Both the position numbers and the translations under genes were made by a program. The notes under the pieces are model-generated. The model was not told where the DNA came from. It saw only the letters and a list, made by a program, of their open reading frames with translations, and ran no database searches. Below are positions 1-7,617 of a DNA stretch of 42,188 nucleotides, piece by piece. Position 1 is the first letter of the stretch. The number at the start of each line of letters is the position of its first letter. Origin of the DNA: Muribaculaceae bacterium (lineage in GTDB: Bacteria > Bacteroidota > Bacteroidia > Bacteroidales > Muribaculaceae); the NCBI GenBank assembly GCA_029051525.1, contig JAIDKG010000114.1, positions 1 through 42,188 of the forward strand. The letters run 5' to 3'.

Positions 1-112
1 ATCCCAGCCCTCCCGGAGAGCGCCACCGCCCTAATAATAACCCATTTCAAAAAAAATCCATTTACCTTTCCGCCCCCACAGGTATCTATATTCAGAACAA
101 TAAATCTGGACA

Positions 113-631
113 ATGGAATCTCTCAAACTGAATTTAGATACTGAAATAAATGGACAGACAAGAACATTTGTCGTAGAAGTCCCATATCAAGACGGCATCG
201 TCGCAACAAGCGAATTTTGTCCCACCCAATTACTGTCAGATACAGTAGAGCTGATTGGTGCAATACGAGGTGAGACTCTCGATAAATTCTTAGACGATTG
301 CCACCGACAGCTTCAAGGAATGGCAAAACTTACCGAAGCCAAAAGCGAAATAGACCTACATATCGGTGCCCTTATGGCAGTAGTGATGGCTCATCTCAGC
401 CGCAACAACCGGATAGTATTCGGCGACCTGTTGATCTACGTAGACTGCTTCAGCCTACTTCTGAAAGCTGCCGGATTTGACAGCGACACAATTCGCGCCA
501 TGTATCCCCACATCACAAAAACCATCATAGAGATGTACCCCGACTATGTGGATTGCACGCCCGACGGCACCCCCTTCACCGGGAGTCGCACCGAAGAGAT
601 CCTTAGAAATCTCACCACCCATCCCGAATAA
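113..631 (+). CDS. Hypothetical protein, 172 aa
   Basis: I do not recognise this family. The 172-residue product starts at an ATG and has no signal peptide or clear membrane segment. It looks like a soluble, mostly helical protein: the N-terminal 35 residues could form beta strands, residues 40-75 are amphipathic, and residues 80-115 are hydrophobic and helical (IGALMAVVMAHLS, then LLIYVDCFSLLL). Two Tyr/Pro/Asp-rich stretches (MYPHIT and MYPDYVDC) lie near residues 130-147. Its codon use and moderate GC resemble a real gene, and the overlapping frames look like shadows. A weak -7-like box (TACCTTTC) lies near 63-70. It stands alone, converging on the gene that ends at 907. Confidence 0.6.
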   Translation: MESLKLNLDTEINGQTRTFVVEVPYQDGIVATSEFCPTQLLSDTVELIGAIRGETLDKFLDDCHRQLQGMAKLTEAKSEIDLHIGALMAVVMAHLSRNNRIVFGDLLIYVDCFSLLLKAAGFDSDTIRAMYPHITKTIIEMYPDYVDCTPDGTPFTGSRTEEILRNLTTHPE

Positions 632-769
632 CCCTCCTCCAAATCATCACAAAGCTCGCGCCCGGACCTGCACCCGACCGCAAGCGCCCCCCCCGGATAG
701 GCGCAACCAAGCCCGGTCAGCACCCCAGATGCGGAGCCGATCGGTCGAAGGTGTAAAATCCCGGAGCCA

Positions 770-844
770 AAAGCCCGATAAATAGCAGGCTACGACCCCG
801 AAATTTTAAGGAACGCGCTCTAAAGCCCAATAAATAGCAGGCTA
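770..844. repeat. Direct repeat pair (23 bp, 22/23 identical)
   Basis: Two copies of AAAGCCC(G/A)ATAAATAGCAGGCTA lie at 770-792 and 822-844, with 29 bases between them. Those 29 bases contain one of the dispersed AGAGCGCG elements (801-821). The rest of the 632-906 gap is GC-rich and holds no gene or RNA I can recognise. Confidence 0.8.
801..821 (-). repeat. Dispersed AGAGCGCG element, site 1
   Basis: On the minus strand this reads AGAGCGCGTTCCTTAAAATT plus one more T. It is identical over 21 bases to the site at 34196-34216. It lies downstream of the leftward gene ending at 907, in a convergent junction. Confidence 0.75.
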
Positions 845-906
845 ATAGCGAGGCTGTGTAAAAAATTTGAAATGCACCCATATCATCAATAGGGTTATCA
901 GCATCC

Positions 907-1569
907 TCATTTCAACTGTCTGATCAGTTTTACATATTCTTCCTGGTTGCCGGAGCCTTCGGCCAATTGCTCCAGTACTGCAAGGGCATCCTGCTTACGA
1001 TGCAGTTTAAGATATGCCATAGCAAGTGTAAAGCCGTCGATATGCCAGTTCTGAGTATTGATCTCATCAGCCTCAAACGCGCTCTTCAGCGTCGGGATCT
1101 CGGCTTCTATCCGGTCGAGGGTCAGAGTGTTGAGGTCGAGATATTCTTCGCCATCGCCGCGCGATTCATATAGCGGCTGATAGGCATTCTCATAGACCAC
1201 ATCACAAAGGCGATTCTGCTGAATGGTGAATAGATGCCAACACGCTCCTGCGGCGACAATCAGAATCGCAGCCACACCCGACAGCCACATGACGCGTTCG
1301 CGCAGAAAGCGACGGCGCATCCTCTTCGGCTTCTCCTCCCCCTTGCCGATGATTGCCTTCAGGCGCTCTTTGCTCATCGATTTCATGGCGTAGCCGAACT
1401 CAATATCATGCTCTTGGGCTTCCCGGCAGATCCCCCTTACGGTGATCAGATATGTGCGGAAGGCGGCGGCAAACGCTTCGTCCGACTGCAAGCGTTCGTT
1501 AAACCGATTCTTGTCCGCTTCCGACATAGAATCTGATATATATTTGTCGAAAAGATCAATTTCTTCCAT
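907..1569 (-). CDS. Anti-sigma-like membrane protein with TPR-like C-terminus
   Basis: This 220-residue single-pass membrane protein is the likely partner of the ECF sigma factor just upstream. Its ATG lies inside the sigma gene's end, a 14-base overlap that implies translational coupling. Residues 1-75 are cytoplasmic and look like the N-terminus of Bacteroidetes anti-sigma-type proteins (IDLFDKYISDSMSEADKNRF), but no zinc-binding His/Cys motif is visible. A basic stretch (KPKRMRRRF) precedes the membrane helix at about 94-114. The outer part ends in a TPR-like helical pair (DGFTLAMAYLKLHRKQDALAVLEQL). Similar small TPR membrane proteins accompany sigma/CHAT cassettes in Bacteroidetes. Anti-sigma activity is inferred from position and layout, not from a diagnostic motif. 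Confidence 0.65.
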   Translation of the reverse strand: MEEIDLFDKYISDSMSEADKNRFNERLQSDEAFAAAFRTYLITVRGICREAQEHDIEFGYAMKSMSKERLKAIIGKGEEKPKRMRRRFLRERVMWLSGVAAILIVAAGACWHLFTIQQNRLCDVVYENAYQPLYESRGDGEEYLDLNTLTLDRIEAEIPTLKSAFEADEINTQNWHIDGFTLAMAYLKLHRKQDALAVLEQLAEGSGNQEEYVKLIRQLK

Positions 1570-2176
1570 TGCGATTGCGCTTTTTGGGTATCATGTCAAA
1601 CCCTGACCGTTGTAATGATGTCGTGACGCGCTTGATCAGATCTGTCATGCACTGACTCTTCTTCACTTTGGCGGTCTGGGCATTCTTCAATCCGGTTTTC
1701 TTGGCTATCTCCTCCATTGAGGCGTCATTGTAGTAGAACAGACGGATGATAGTGGCGCAGGGCTCGGGGGTATGATCCAGTTCGTTGCCAAGAAGGGAAA
1801 GTACTTCGGTATTATTACAAAACGCAGTCTCCTCTTCGGGGAGTTCCTTGAGTATGGCGTCAACCCTCCGCGCGGTGTCGCCGAATTGCTCATGCTCATC
1901 ATCGGGAGATGCCATTCCCGAGACAGTCACAGTTTTATCGCGCAATTCTTTGGATGCCATGTTCATACCGATCTTCAGTATGTAGGCATTCCAGTCGGTA
2001 TCCGGACGCACCTTCCCCCGTTGCAGATTAGCCTGCACCGCAAGAAACGCATCCTGATAGAGATCTTCGGCTGCGCCAAGTCTCATTGAGGGAAATTGCA
2101 TGGTAAGCCTACGCATAAATGGTTCCCTCAACCGAATGTAATATTCCCTGACTATGTCTTCAAAATTATCTTCCAT
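1556..2176 (-). CDS. ECF-type RNA polymerase sigma factor
   Basis: This is a 206-residue sigma-70 family factor of the extracytoplasmic-function type. Sigma region 2 spans roughly residues 18-85, with the typical AEDLYQDAFLAV segment followed by WNAYILKIGMNMASKELR. Region 4 spans about 125-185, with a helix-turn-helix (MEEIAKKTGLKNAQTAKVKKSQC) that would read the -35 element. A basic tail (PKKRNRNGRN) ends the protein. The gene lies 3 bases after the CHAT remnant and overlaps the anti-sigma-like gene by 14 bases, so the three are probably one transcript. Its target promoters cannot be told from the sequence. The sigma call is firm; the signal it answers to is unknown. Confidence 0.9.
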   Translation of the reverse strand: MEDNFEDIVREYYIRLREPFMRRLTMQFPSMRLGAAEDLYQDAFLAVQANLQRGKVRPDTDWNAYILKIGMNMASKELRDKTVTVSGMASPDDEHEQFGDTARRVDAILKELPEEETAFCNNTEVLSLLGNELDHTPEPCATIIRLFYYNDASMEEIAKKTGLKNAQTAKVKKSQCMTDLIKRVTTSLQRSGFDMIPKKRNRNGRN

Positions 2177-2179
2177 TGT

Positions 2180-2542
2180 CTATTCTATGAGTATAAACGC
2201 CGACCAGACCTTTTTCTTGGCTGTATCTTGGTTTAAAAGTTCATTTCTTGTACTATAAAAAGCATCATGGATGCTGATTCCGGTGGCGGACTGCCGATAG
2301 AACTCGGCCATGAAGTCGGCCGCGCCAGTGTCGTCGATCTGCCGGAGTGAGCATATAAGCGCCGATCTTCGGGCTATGCTGAAGGCTCTTTGCAACCTCC
2401 ATACGCCACCGGCCGACAATTCCCCCAGTCCGGCTATCAGCATACGCCCGTCATGCAACGGTCGCACTTTACCTACTGCCGAGGTGACCACCATTAACAT
2501 GGCAATCCCAACCAATAGCTTTATAAAATCTAATCGACTCAT
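2180..2542 (-). CDS. Truncated CHAT-domain protein (remnant or mini-CHAT)
   Basis: The last 90 or so residues match the C-terminal end of a CHAT (caspase HetF associated with TPRs) domain: a GLGELSAGGVWRLQRAF block, then ICSLRQIDDTGAADFMAEFY, and a final WSAFILIE. Family members are normally several hundred residues long, with TPRs and a catalytic His and Cys. Here the His block is absent, and the position of the catalytic Cys (usually SAC-x-TG before LGE) reads MLIAGLGE. The first in-frame ATG at 2542 gives 120 residues starting with a signal-peptide or anchor-like stretch (FIKLLVGIAMLMVVTSAVG). A GTG at 2629 would add 29 residues directly after a stop codon. An internal deletion joining signal peptide to CHAT tail is the simplest reading. 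It may be a dead remnant or a retained small protein. Confidence 0.6.
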   Translation of the reverse strand: MSRLDFIKLLVGIAMLMVVTSAVGKVRPLHDGRMLIAGLGELSAGGVWRLQRAFSIARRSALICSLRQIDDTGAADFMAEFYRQSATGISIHDAFYSTRNELLNQDTAKKKVWSAFILIE

Positions 2543-2672
2543 CAGAAAAGATAATAAGGTTAGTTCTTGGGGCAGTTTTGATATAATATGTTTCAGTCGA
2601 TGTGCGATAATAGCGATTGTTTCACGCACATCTCTTCATGGCAAGTGCTCAATGAGGTAGCAGCAAAAGAGA

Positions 2673-2751
2673 AAGCGTGAGTCAGATACTTGCAACCACA
2701 CTGAGGCTCTGGACTGCCTTTCTACGGATAACAAGTAAAGAGCTCACGCTT
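2673..2751. repeat. Nested inverted repeat in the gap upstream of the CHAT remnant
   Basis: The arms AAGCGTGAG (2673-2681) and CTCACGCTT (2743-2751) pair perfectly. Inside them TACTTG (2687-2692) pairs with CAAGTA (2732-2737), leaving a symmetric 5-base internal loop. The RNA would be a rod of about 79 nt with a 39-base head. It could be a short ncRNA, a leader structure or a miniature repeat. No tRNA fold fits. Confidence 0.5.
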
Positions 2752-2997
2752 GAGGGTATATATAAAGTTCAACCGAACCTATATACATACGTCACCAGCG
2801 TGAGCGCCATTGCTTGCCATCTGCGTAGAATTGAAAATTGTCCAGATTTTCAGTATCAGATAACTTTATGCTTGACGCTCATCTTAGAATGTCTGCACTG
2901 CATCTTTATATCAGATGAAATGCAACTGCAAAACTAATAAATTTTCGCCAAGCAAACAATACATTTTCTCTCTTTTAAGAGCCGAATACAAATAAAT

Positions 2998-3024
2998 ACT
3001 CATTCTTACTCATTCTTACTCATC
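2998..3024. repeat. Tandem 10-bp repeat (TACTCATTCT, 2.7 copies)
   Basis: TACTCATTCT occurs twice in a row, followed by a partial third copy, TACTCAT. The 10-bp period matches one helical turn. It lies about 250 bases beyond the end of dnaA. Confidence 0.75.
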
Positions 3025-3175
3025 TGATCGGCTTCCACGAGTAGTCAGATTAGCGCGTCAAGCACAAGAATTCTGCCTCAGTCACCTCGCATCACTGCGA
3101 TATGATTCATATGGCTACATTATGTAATACCAATAAATGAGAAACGTAAATGGATTTTTGGGAAAAAATTTCGGA

Positions 3176-3234
3176 GCCTTCAGGTGCGCAGATCCGACAG
3201 CATATATACAACAAAAAGCTCCACACCTGAAGGC
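3176..3234 (-). terminator. Possible terminator downstream of dnaA
   Basis: GCCTTCAGGTG (3176-3186) and CACCTGAAGGC (3224-3234) are perfect 11-base arms with a 37-base loop. On the minus strand they are followed by a short spacer and a run of six T. The long loop makes this a weak terminator candidate. An operator is possible too. Confidence 0.4.
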
Positions 3235-3242
3235 ATGGAGTA

Positions 3243-3253
3243 GAACGCGCTCT
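3243..3253 (-). repeat. Dispersed AGAGCGCG element, site 2
   Basis: On the minus strand this reads CTAGAGCGCGTTC. It lies 17 bases after the dnaA stop and points in the direction of dnaA transcription. The TTAAAA tail seen at other sites is missing. Confidence 0.6.
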
Positions 3254-3269
3254 AGAGGGCGGCTGAGGA

Positions 3270-4673
3270 TCAGAGGGCAGCGGTAATCGTCTCTACCGCC
3301 TTGGCAATCTCGGGCACTACGGCCAGACGCTCGTTGACGGCTGAGATGCCGTGGAGCACTGTGCCGTGCTGACGGTTGAGCTTACGCCCTATCACGGTGC
3401 TGGAGAGGCCTGTGAGTTTGTGGGCGAGATACATCAGCACCTGGCGCGCATCGTTGATGTCGCGCATACGGTTCTTCGAGAAGAGGGCATCCGGATTCAA
3501 GTTGTAGTAATCGGCTGTGGCCTCTACTATCATCTCGAAGTTTACGGGTTTCTTCTCTACAAGGTTGATGGTATTCTTCATCACCTCGCGGGCCAGATCG
3601 AGTGTAATCGGGGCGTTGAGGCTTATGGCGCGCGTAAGCACACCTCTCACCACACCCTCTATCTCACGCACCGAGGTGACTGCATTGTTGGCGATATAGT
3701 CCACCACATCCTGCGGCAACTCTATCCCATCCTTCTTTGCCTTGAAGGTGAGGATTTTCTTGCGCAATTCAGCATCCGGACGCGGCAGACGCTCGGTCAG
3801 ACCCCACTTGAAGCGGTCGATAAGGCGGTCGGCTATGCCGTCGAGCTCCATCGGCGGACGGTCGCAGGTAAACACAAGCTGCTTGCCGTTCTGATGAAGA
3901 TGGTTGAAAATCGGAAAGAGGGTCTCGGTAGTCTTCACCATGCCGGCTATCTCCTGGAGGTCGTCGAGAAGAAGCACGTCCATCTGCATGAACCAGTTGA
4001 TAAACTGCGGCACAGTCTTGCGGATCACGGCCTGAGTGTAGAGATGCTGGAATTGGCGCGAGGTCGTGTAGAGCACCTTGGCATTGGGGTTTTGCTCCTT
4101 TACACGAATACCGATGGCCTGCACGAGATGCGTCTTGCCGATTCCCACATCACCATAGAGGAAGAAGGGGTTGAAGTCGTTGTTGCGTGGCTTGCCGGCT
4201 ATATTCTGCGCGATGGTGACGGCAAGCAGATTTGACTGGCCTATGCAGTAATTCTCGAAGTTGTAGTCTTTCTTCAGCTGGGAGTTGAAATTCTCTGAGC
4301 CGCGCACATTCTGCTGCACTCCGGGTGTGAGCGGAGCGGCGGTCGACTGCTCGAGCTTGCTGGATATCACCGCGCTGGCGCGCGATTCGCCACGGGTCAC
4401 CTTTGAATCGGCATGATCGGCTAAAAGCTGCACCTCGTAGAAGATCTGCAGCGGACGCCCGAATGCATATTTCAGTGCCGCATGAAGAAGGTTGAGGTAA
4501 TTCTCTTCGTAGATCTCCACGAAGTAGTTGGAGGGCACCTGCAGTGTAATGCTGTCAGACTCCAGACGCAATGCACTCGTCTTGGCGAACCACGTATTGA
4601 AACGCGTCTCGCCAATGTTATCGAGTATGAAGCGGCAGCATTTCTGCCAACCGTCCTGAAGATTCTGAGTCAT
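3270..4673 (-). CDS. dnaA: Chromosomal replication initiator protein DnaA
   Basis: DnaA is the AAA+ ATPase that binds the origin and opens it for replication. The 467-residue product has the usual layout. Domain I is residues 1-85 and a Ser/Pro-containing linker follows to about 135. The AAA+ core has Walker A GDVGIGKT at 174-181 and Walker B VLLLDDLQE with the Asp pair at 237-238. C-terminal domain IV carries the DNA-binding signature NRQHGTVLHGISAVNERL. I chose the ATG at 4673, because the frame can be extended 4 codons only by a TTG. The 316-base leader holds a perfect 11-bp inverted repeat. It follows the amidase-MCE genes on the same strand, but a hairpin at 4788-4813 separates them. Confidence 0.97.
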   Translation of the reverse strand: MTQNLQDGWQKCCRFILDNIGETRFNTWFAKTSALRLESDSITLQVPSNYFVEIYEENYLNLLHAALKYAFGRPLQIFYEVQLLADHADSKVTRGESRASAVISSKLEQSTAAPLTPGVQQNVRGSENFNSQLKKDYNFENYCIGQSNLLAVTIAQNIAGKPRNNDFNPFFLYGDVGIGKTHLVQAIGIRVKEQNPNAKVLYTTSRQFQHLYTQAVIRKTVPQFINWFMQMDVLLLDDLQEIAGMVKTTETLFPIFNHLHQNGKQLVFTCDRPPMELDGIADRLIDRFKWGLTERLPRPDAELRKKILTFKAKKDGIELPQDVVDYIANNAVTSVREIEGVVRGVLTRAISLNAPITLDLAREVMKNTINLVEKKPVNFEMIVEATADYYNLNPDALFSKNRMRDINDARQVLMYLAHKLTGLSSTVIGRKLNRQHGTVLHGISAVNERLAVVPEIAKAVETITAAL

Positions 4674-4989
4674 TTCTTTTAGCAATTTACAGGGGGATAT
4701 TCAAGAGAATGTCAGCCTATGATGTGCAGAGCTACCCGTTGGGGCGCTCATTTCACAGTACAAAATAACAAAGAAATTAGCGAAAAAAAAAGTGCAAAAT
4801 AATTTGCACTTTTACTTTTTTCCTTAACTATCTAAAGTTGGGGATTTTATCATTCCAAGCAAAATACGACTTTTTTTGAAGCCTGTTCAAAAATAATCCA
4901 TCTTAATTTCACCATTCCGTCGCGATATCTTCACATATCATATGCAAAAGGGGAGAAATGGTAGATCAAACTCGATTCAAATCACTGAA
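4674..4989. other. dnaA leader region, AT-rich
   Basis: 316 bases with no gene. It contains the inverted repeat at 4788-4813 and several imperfect -7-like sequences on the minus strand (for example TTATTTTG), but no exact TAnnTTTG with a correctly spaced TTG. No clear DnaA-box cluster was seen. Confidence 0.6.
4788..4813 (-). terminator. Perfect 11-bp hairpin with T-tract upstream of dnaA
   Basis: AAAAGTGCAAA (4788-4798) pairs with TTTGCACTTTT (4803-4813) across a 4-base loop. On the minus strand the second arm runs straight into a stretch of nine T. This suits an intrinsic terminator for the MCE gene 177 bases upstream. The stem is AT-rich, so an operator in the dnaA promoter is an alternative. 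Confidence 0.55.
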
Positions 4990-5901
4990 TCACAGCAATT
5001 TAATCGAGATATAGCGTTTCGGATTGCGCTTGATGTCCACGATTAGCGAATCGATATCGGCCGTCACGCGGTCGAGCTGGTTGTAGAGCTGCGGATCGTT
5101 GTTGAGTCGGCCTAATGTGGAGTTGGGGCTATTGAGCTGCGCTGAGAAGGTCTCGAGATTGGCGGTGACACGCTCCACATTCTCCATGGTGGGCTGCAGA
5201 GGGAGCGAACGCAGATCGGCCGAGAGGGTGGCAAGATTGGCTGCGATAGTGTCGAGATGCACGCTGGCGGCCGATGCATTGCGCATGATGAGGGGGAGCT
5301 GACCATTGACGGTGCCCATTGTGCTGTTGAGACTGCCGGTGGTGGCATAGAGATTGTCGGTAATACCATCCAGACGGGTGATGGAGGCCGAGAGCGCAGG
5401 ATTGGCCACGAGGGCATTCACATGAGTGAGCAGAGTGTCGACCTTTGCCATCACACCACTCACAGCCGGCAATACATCATTCTGCACGGCTGCCATCATA
5501 TCATTGGCTTCGATACTTTCCAGTGTGCTGCCACGCTCTATCTCACCGGGGCCGGAGCCAAGCTGAAGATTAATCAATGTGCCGCTGAGCAGTGTGCTGC
5601 CGAGCTGAGCTTTTGTACCGGCCGGCAGACGCAGCGAATTGTCGAGGGCCAGAGTCACTTTCACCTTTCCGGGTTTGGCATAGTCGATAGTCACATCGCG
5701 CACCAGCCCGACCTTAAAGCCATTGAGCAGTACCGGAGCCGACTTCTCCAGCATATCGGCATTGTCATAATATACCTCGTAGTAATTGGTAGGGGTGAAG
5801 ATATTGATACCCTTCAGATAATCGATACCGGCTATCAGAATGCCGATGGCCAGAATGACCGAAAGACCTATGATAAATTCTTTACCTAATTTCTTTTTCA
5901 T
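4990..5901 (-). CDS. mlaD: MCE-family (MlaD-like) lipid-transport protein
   Basis: This is the substrate-binding subunit of an Mla-type phospholipid transporter. It is anchored in the inner membrane and shuttles lipid across the periplasm with an MlaE permease and MlaF ATPase. The 303-residue product has a short basic N-terminus, one membrane helix at about 9-30 (EFIIGLSVILAIGILIAGID), the MCE domain at about 38-120 (VYYDNADMLEKSAPVLLNGFKVGLV, LGSTLLSGTLINLQLG), and a long helical tail with repeated Asn/Leu/Ser heptad-like segments. It starts 22 bases after the amidase gene and probably shares its transcript. The likely partner genes mlaE and mlaF are in this window but 34 kb away. The symbol is by family, not proven orthology. 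Confidence 0.88.
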   Translation of the reverse strand: MKKKLGKEFIIGLSVILAIGILIAGIDYLKGINIFTPTNYYEVYYDNADMLEKSAPVLLNGFKVGLVRDVTIDYAKPGKVKVTLALDNSLRLPAGTKAQLGSTLLSGTLINLQLGSGPGEIERGSTLESIEANDMMAAVQNDVLPAVSGVMAKVDTLLTHVNALVANPALSASITRLDGITDNLYATTGSLNSTMGTVNGQLPLIMRNASAASVHLDTIAANLATLSADLRSLPLQPTMENVERVTANLETFSAQLNSPNSTLGRLNNDPQLYNQLDRVTADIDSLIVDIKRNPKRYISIKLL

Positions 5902-5923
5902 ATTATTCTGCTATCTTATCGTT

Positions 5924-7420
5924 TCATTTATTGTTGCTCTTGCTGCTCTTGAGCGATTTGCGGCTGCCGGCATGACGCGCGGCTTTGCTATTCTCATCGG
6001 CCACACGCTTCTCTTCGGCTTTCTCGCGGGCAGCTATCTTATTGACCTCCGACACCCATTGGCGTTTATCGGTGCCTCGAGTCGATGACTCTTTTGAGGC
6101 AGTAGTCTTCTGTTTCCCCTTTTTCTTATCCTCTTTCTTCTTCTTTGACTTTTTACCGTTTGCGGTCTGCTCGCTCTCATTTTTCTGAGGAGCGGCTTCG
6201 CGATGTTCGGCTACTGTAGGCTCGAGGAGTGTCATCTCTCCGGTGTGCTCCTCGCGCACGAGGATGTGATTCACCTCCAGGTCGCGCGATTCGGAGGCAC
6301 TGCGGGCTGCTGTGGAGCGGCGTCGGCGTCCATCGACCGCATGGCGCGCACGCGGCTGATTTTTCGTGGCCTTGAGATTGGCATGGCTCATATCCTTCTC
6401 ATCGCTTTCAGGCACACGTCCCACGCCCAACATTGTGGCCGCCCCCGGCGAGTCGCTGCGTGTGGTAGCCGAGTCGTGACTGTCGGGAGTCGGCTCCTCG
6501 GCATGACTGCCGATTGAGGCGAGCTCTTCGGCCACACCGTGATGCACCGATGCTCCGAAGTCGGTCGGGCCCTCCCCATCCTTGCCGCTGCGGGAGAGCA
6601 TCCGCTGCTTCTGGCGGTAATTCTGTTCGTAGGTCTTGACAGCCTCGAAGATGGCTTCGGCAAGTTTGTCGACACCATTTTTCGATCCCATGAATTTCGC
6701 CGATTCCGGATTACATATAAAGTCGAGTTCCACAAGGGCCGAGGGCATTGAAGTGGCCCAAAGCACCCAGAAACCGGCCTGGTGCACACCACGGTCTTTA
6801 CGTCCGGCGATTTTCACCAGATTACTCTGCACATTCTTTGCAAATCGATGACTCTGCGCGAGATTCTGCTTGGCGGCCATCTCGAAGATGATATAGGATT
6901 CCACCTTATTGGGATCGAACCCGGAGTATTTCTGCTCGTAGCCATTCTCCAGTTCAATCACAGCGTTCTCACGTTTTGCCACCGCCAGATTGGCTTCATC
7001 CTTATGGCTGCCCTGGGTATATACAGAAGCACCCGCCACAGTGCGGCGGTTCTTGTTTTTGGCATCTACCGAGTTGGTATGGATTGAGATAAAGAGATCT
7101 CCCTTGGCCTTATTGGCGATGTCGGCGCGCCCCTGAAGCGATACAAAGGTATCATCATCGCGGGTATACACCACTTTGGTGTGCTTGAGTTTCTTCTTGA
7201 TAAGTTCGCCAAGACGCAGCGTCACAGCGAGGTTAATATCCTTCTCTTTCACACCATTGTCGATGGCTCCATGGTCTTTGCCGCCATGGCCGGCATCAAG
7301 CACCACAACGAAATCTTTCGTCTGTGAGGCAAGCGCATGAGCAGGAATCCCGACTGCAAAAAGCAGGGTCAGCGCGATGCCCAGCACTATTGTATAGAAT
7401 CTTTTACACGTTAATATCAT
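5924..7420 (-). CDS. N-acetylmuramoyl-L-alanine amidase (AmiC-type, Amidase_3)
   Basis: A zinc amidase that cuts the bond between N-acetylmuramic acid and the stem peptide in peptidoglycan. After a signal peptide (hydrophobic core IVLGIALTLLFAVGI) the catalytic domain covers about residues 35-260. It has VVLDAGHGGKDHGA (first zinc His), the ENAVIELENGY block, ISIHTNS (zinc His) and SALVELDFICNPESAKFM with the catalytic Glu. The C-terminal 230 residues are charged, low-complexity and Lys-rich (KKSKKKKEDKKKGKQK), longer than the usual family tail. I chose the ATG at 7420. An ATG 8 codons earlier at 7444 lies almost on the start point implied by the TAACTTTG box at 7449-7456. The MlaD gene follows by 22 bases. 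Confidence 0.92.
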   Translation of the reverse strand: MILTCKRFYTIVLGIALTLLFAVGIPAHALASQTKDFVVVLDAGHGGKDHGAIDNGVKEKDINLAVTLRLGELIKKKLKHTKVVYTRDDDTFVSLQGRADIANKAKGDLFISIHTNSVDAKNKNRRTVAGASVYTQGSHKDEANLAVAKRENAVIELENGYEQKYSGFDPNKVESYIIFEMAAKQNLAQSHRFAKNVQSNLVKIAGRKDRGVHQAGFWVLWATSMPSALVELDFICNPESAKFMGSKNGVDKLAEAIFEAVKTYEQNYRQKQRMLSRSGKDGEGPTDFGASVHHGVAEELASIGSHAEEPTPDSHDSATTRSDSPGAATMLGVGRVPESDEKDMSHANLKATKNQPRARHAVDGRRRRSTAARSASESRDLEVNHILVREEHTGEMTLLEPTVAEHREAAPQKNESEQTANGKKSKKKKEDKKKGKQKTTASKESSTRGTDKRQWVSEVNKIAAREKAEEKRVADENSKAARHAGSRKSLKSSKSNNK

Positions 7421-7448
7421 TAGAAAAAGCGCCTTTTGGCACATTTTG

Positions 7449-7456
7449 CAAAGTTA
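7449..7456 (-). promoter_or_regulatory. Promoter -7 box for the amidase-mlaD operon
   Basis: On the minus strand TAACTTTG matches the Bacteroidetes -7 consensus TAnnTTTG exactly. No clear TTG is found 19-21 bases upstream. Transcription would start near 7441, which supports the downstream amidase start codon. Confidence 0.6.
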
Positions 7457-7617
7457 GCAAATTATCCGCTAACATCACGTTGTTTCGGATTAAAAATTAA
7501 CATATTTTCCATTCCATCCCCACACATAGATGGTGAAGAGCCTGATGGAGGTATATCCTTATGGAGGTGATACTGCATGTTGACAATAACACATGGCCTT
7601 ATAACGTTAAAAGGCAT

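Larger units (their letters stand above)
2630..3242. other. AT-rich intergenic region without a supported gene
   Basis: About 610 bases between the CHAT remnant and dnaA. It holds the nested inverted repeat at 2673-2751, a tandem TACTCATTCT repeat at 2998-3024, and an 11-bp inverted repeat near 3176-3234. The only longer open frame (2677-2937, GTG start) has no recognisable features. No cluster of DnaA boxes was seen, so I do not call an origin here. Confidence 0.6.

Noticed and set aside
2677-2937. Plus-strand open frame of 86 codons between the CHAT remnant and dnaA
   Set aside because: GTG start, no recognisable domain, and it overlaps the nested inverted repeat; composition looks non-coding.
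3351-4235. Long plus-strand open frame antisense to dnaA
   Set aside because: Mirror of a high-GC coding region; no family resemblance and fully contained in dnaA.
2630-4989. Replication origin next to dnaA
   Set aside because: No cluster of DnaA boxes (TTATNCACA-like) was seen in either flank of dnaA. GC skew would be needed to decide.
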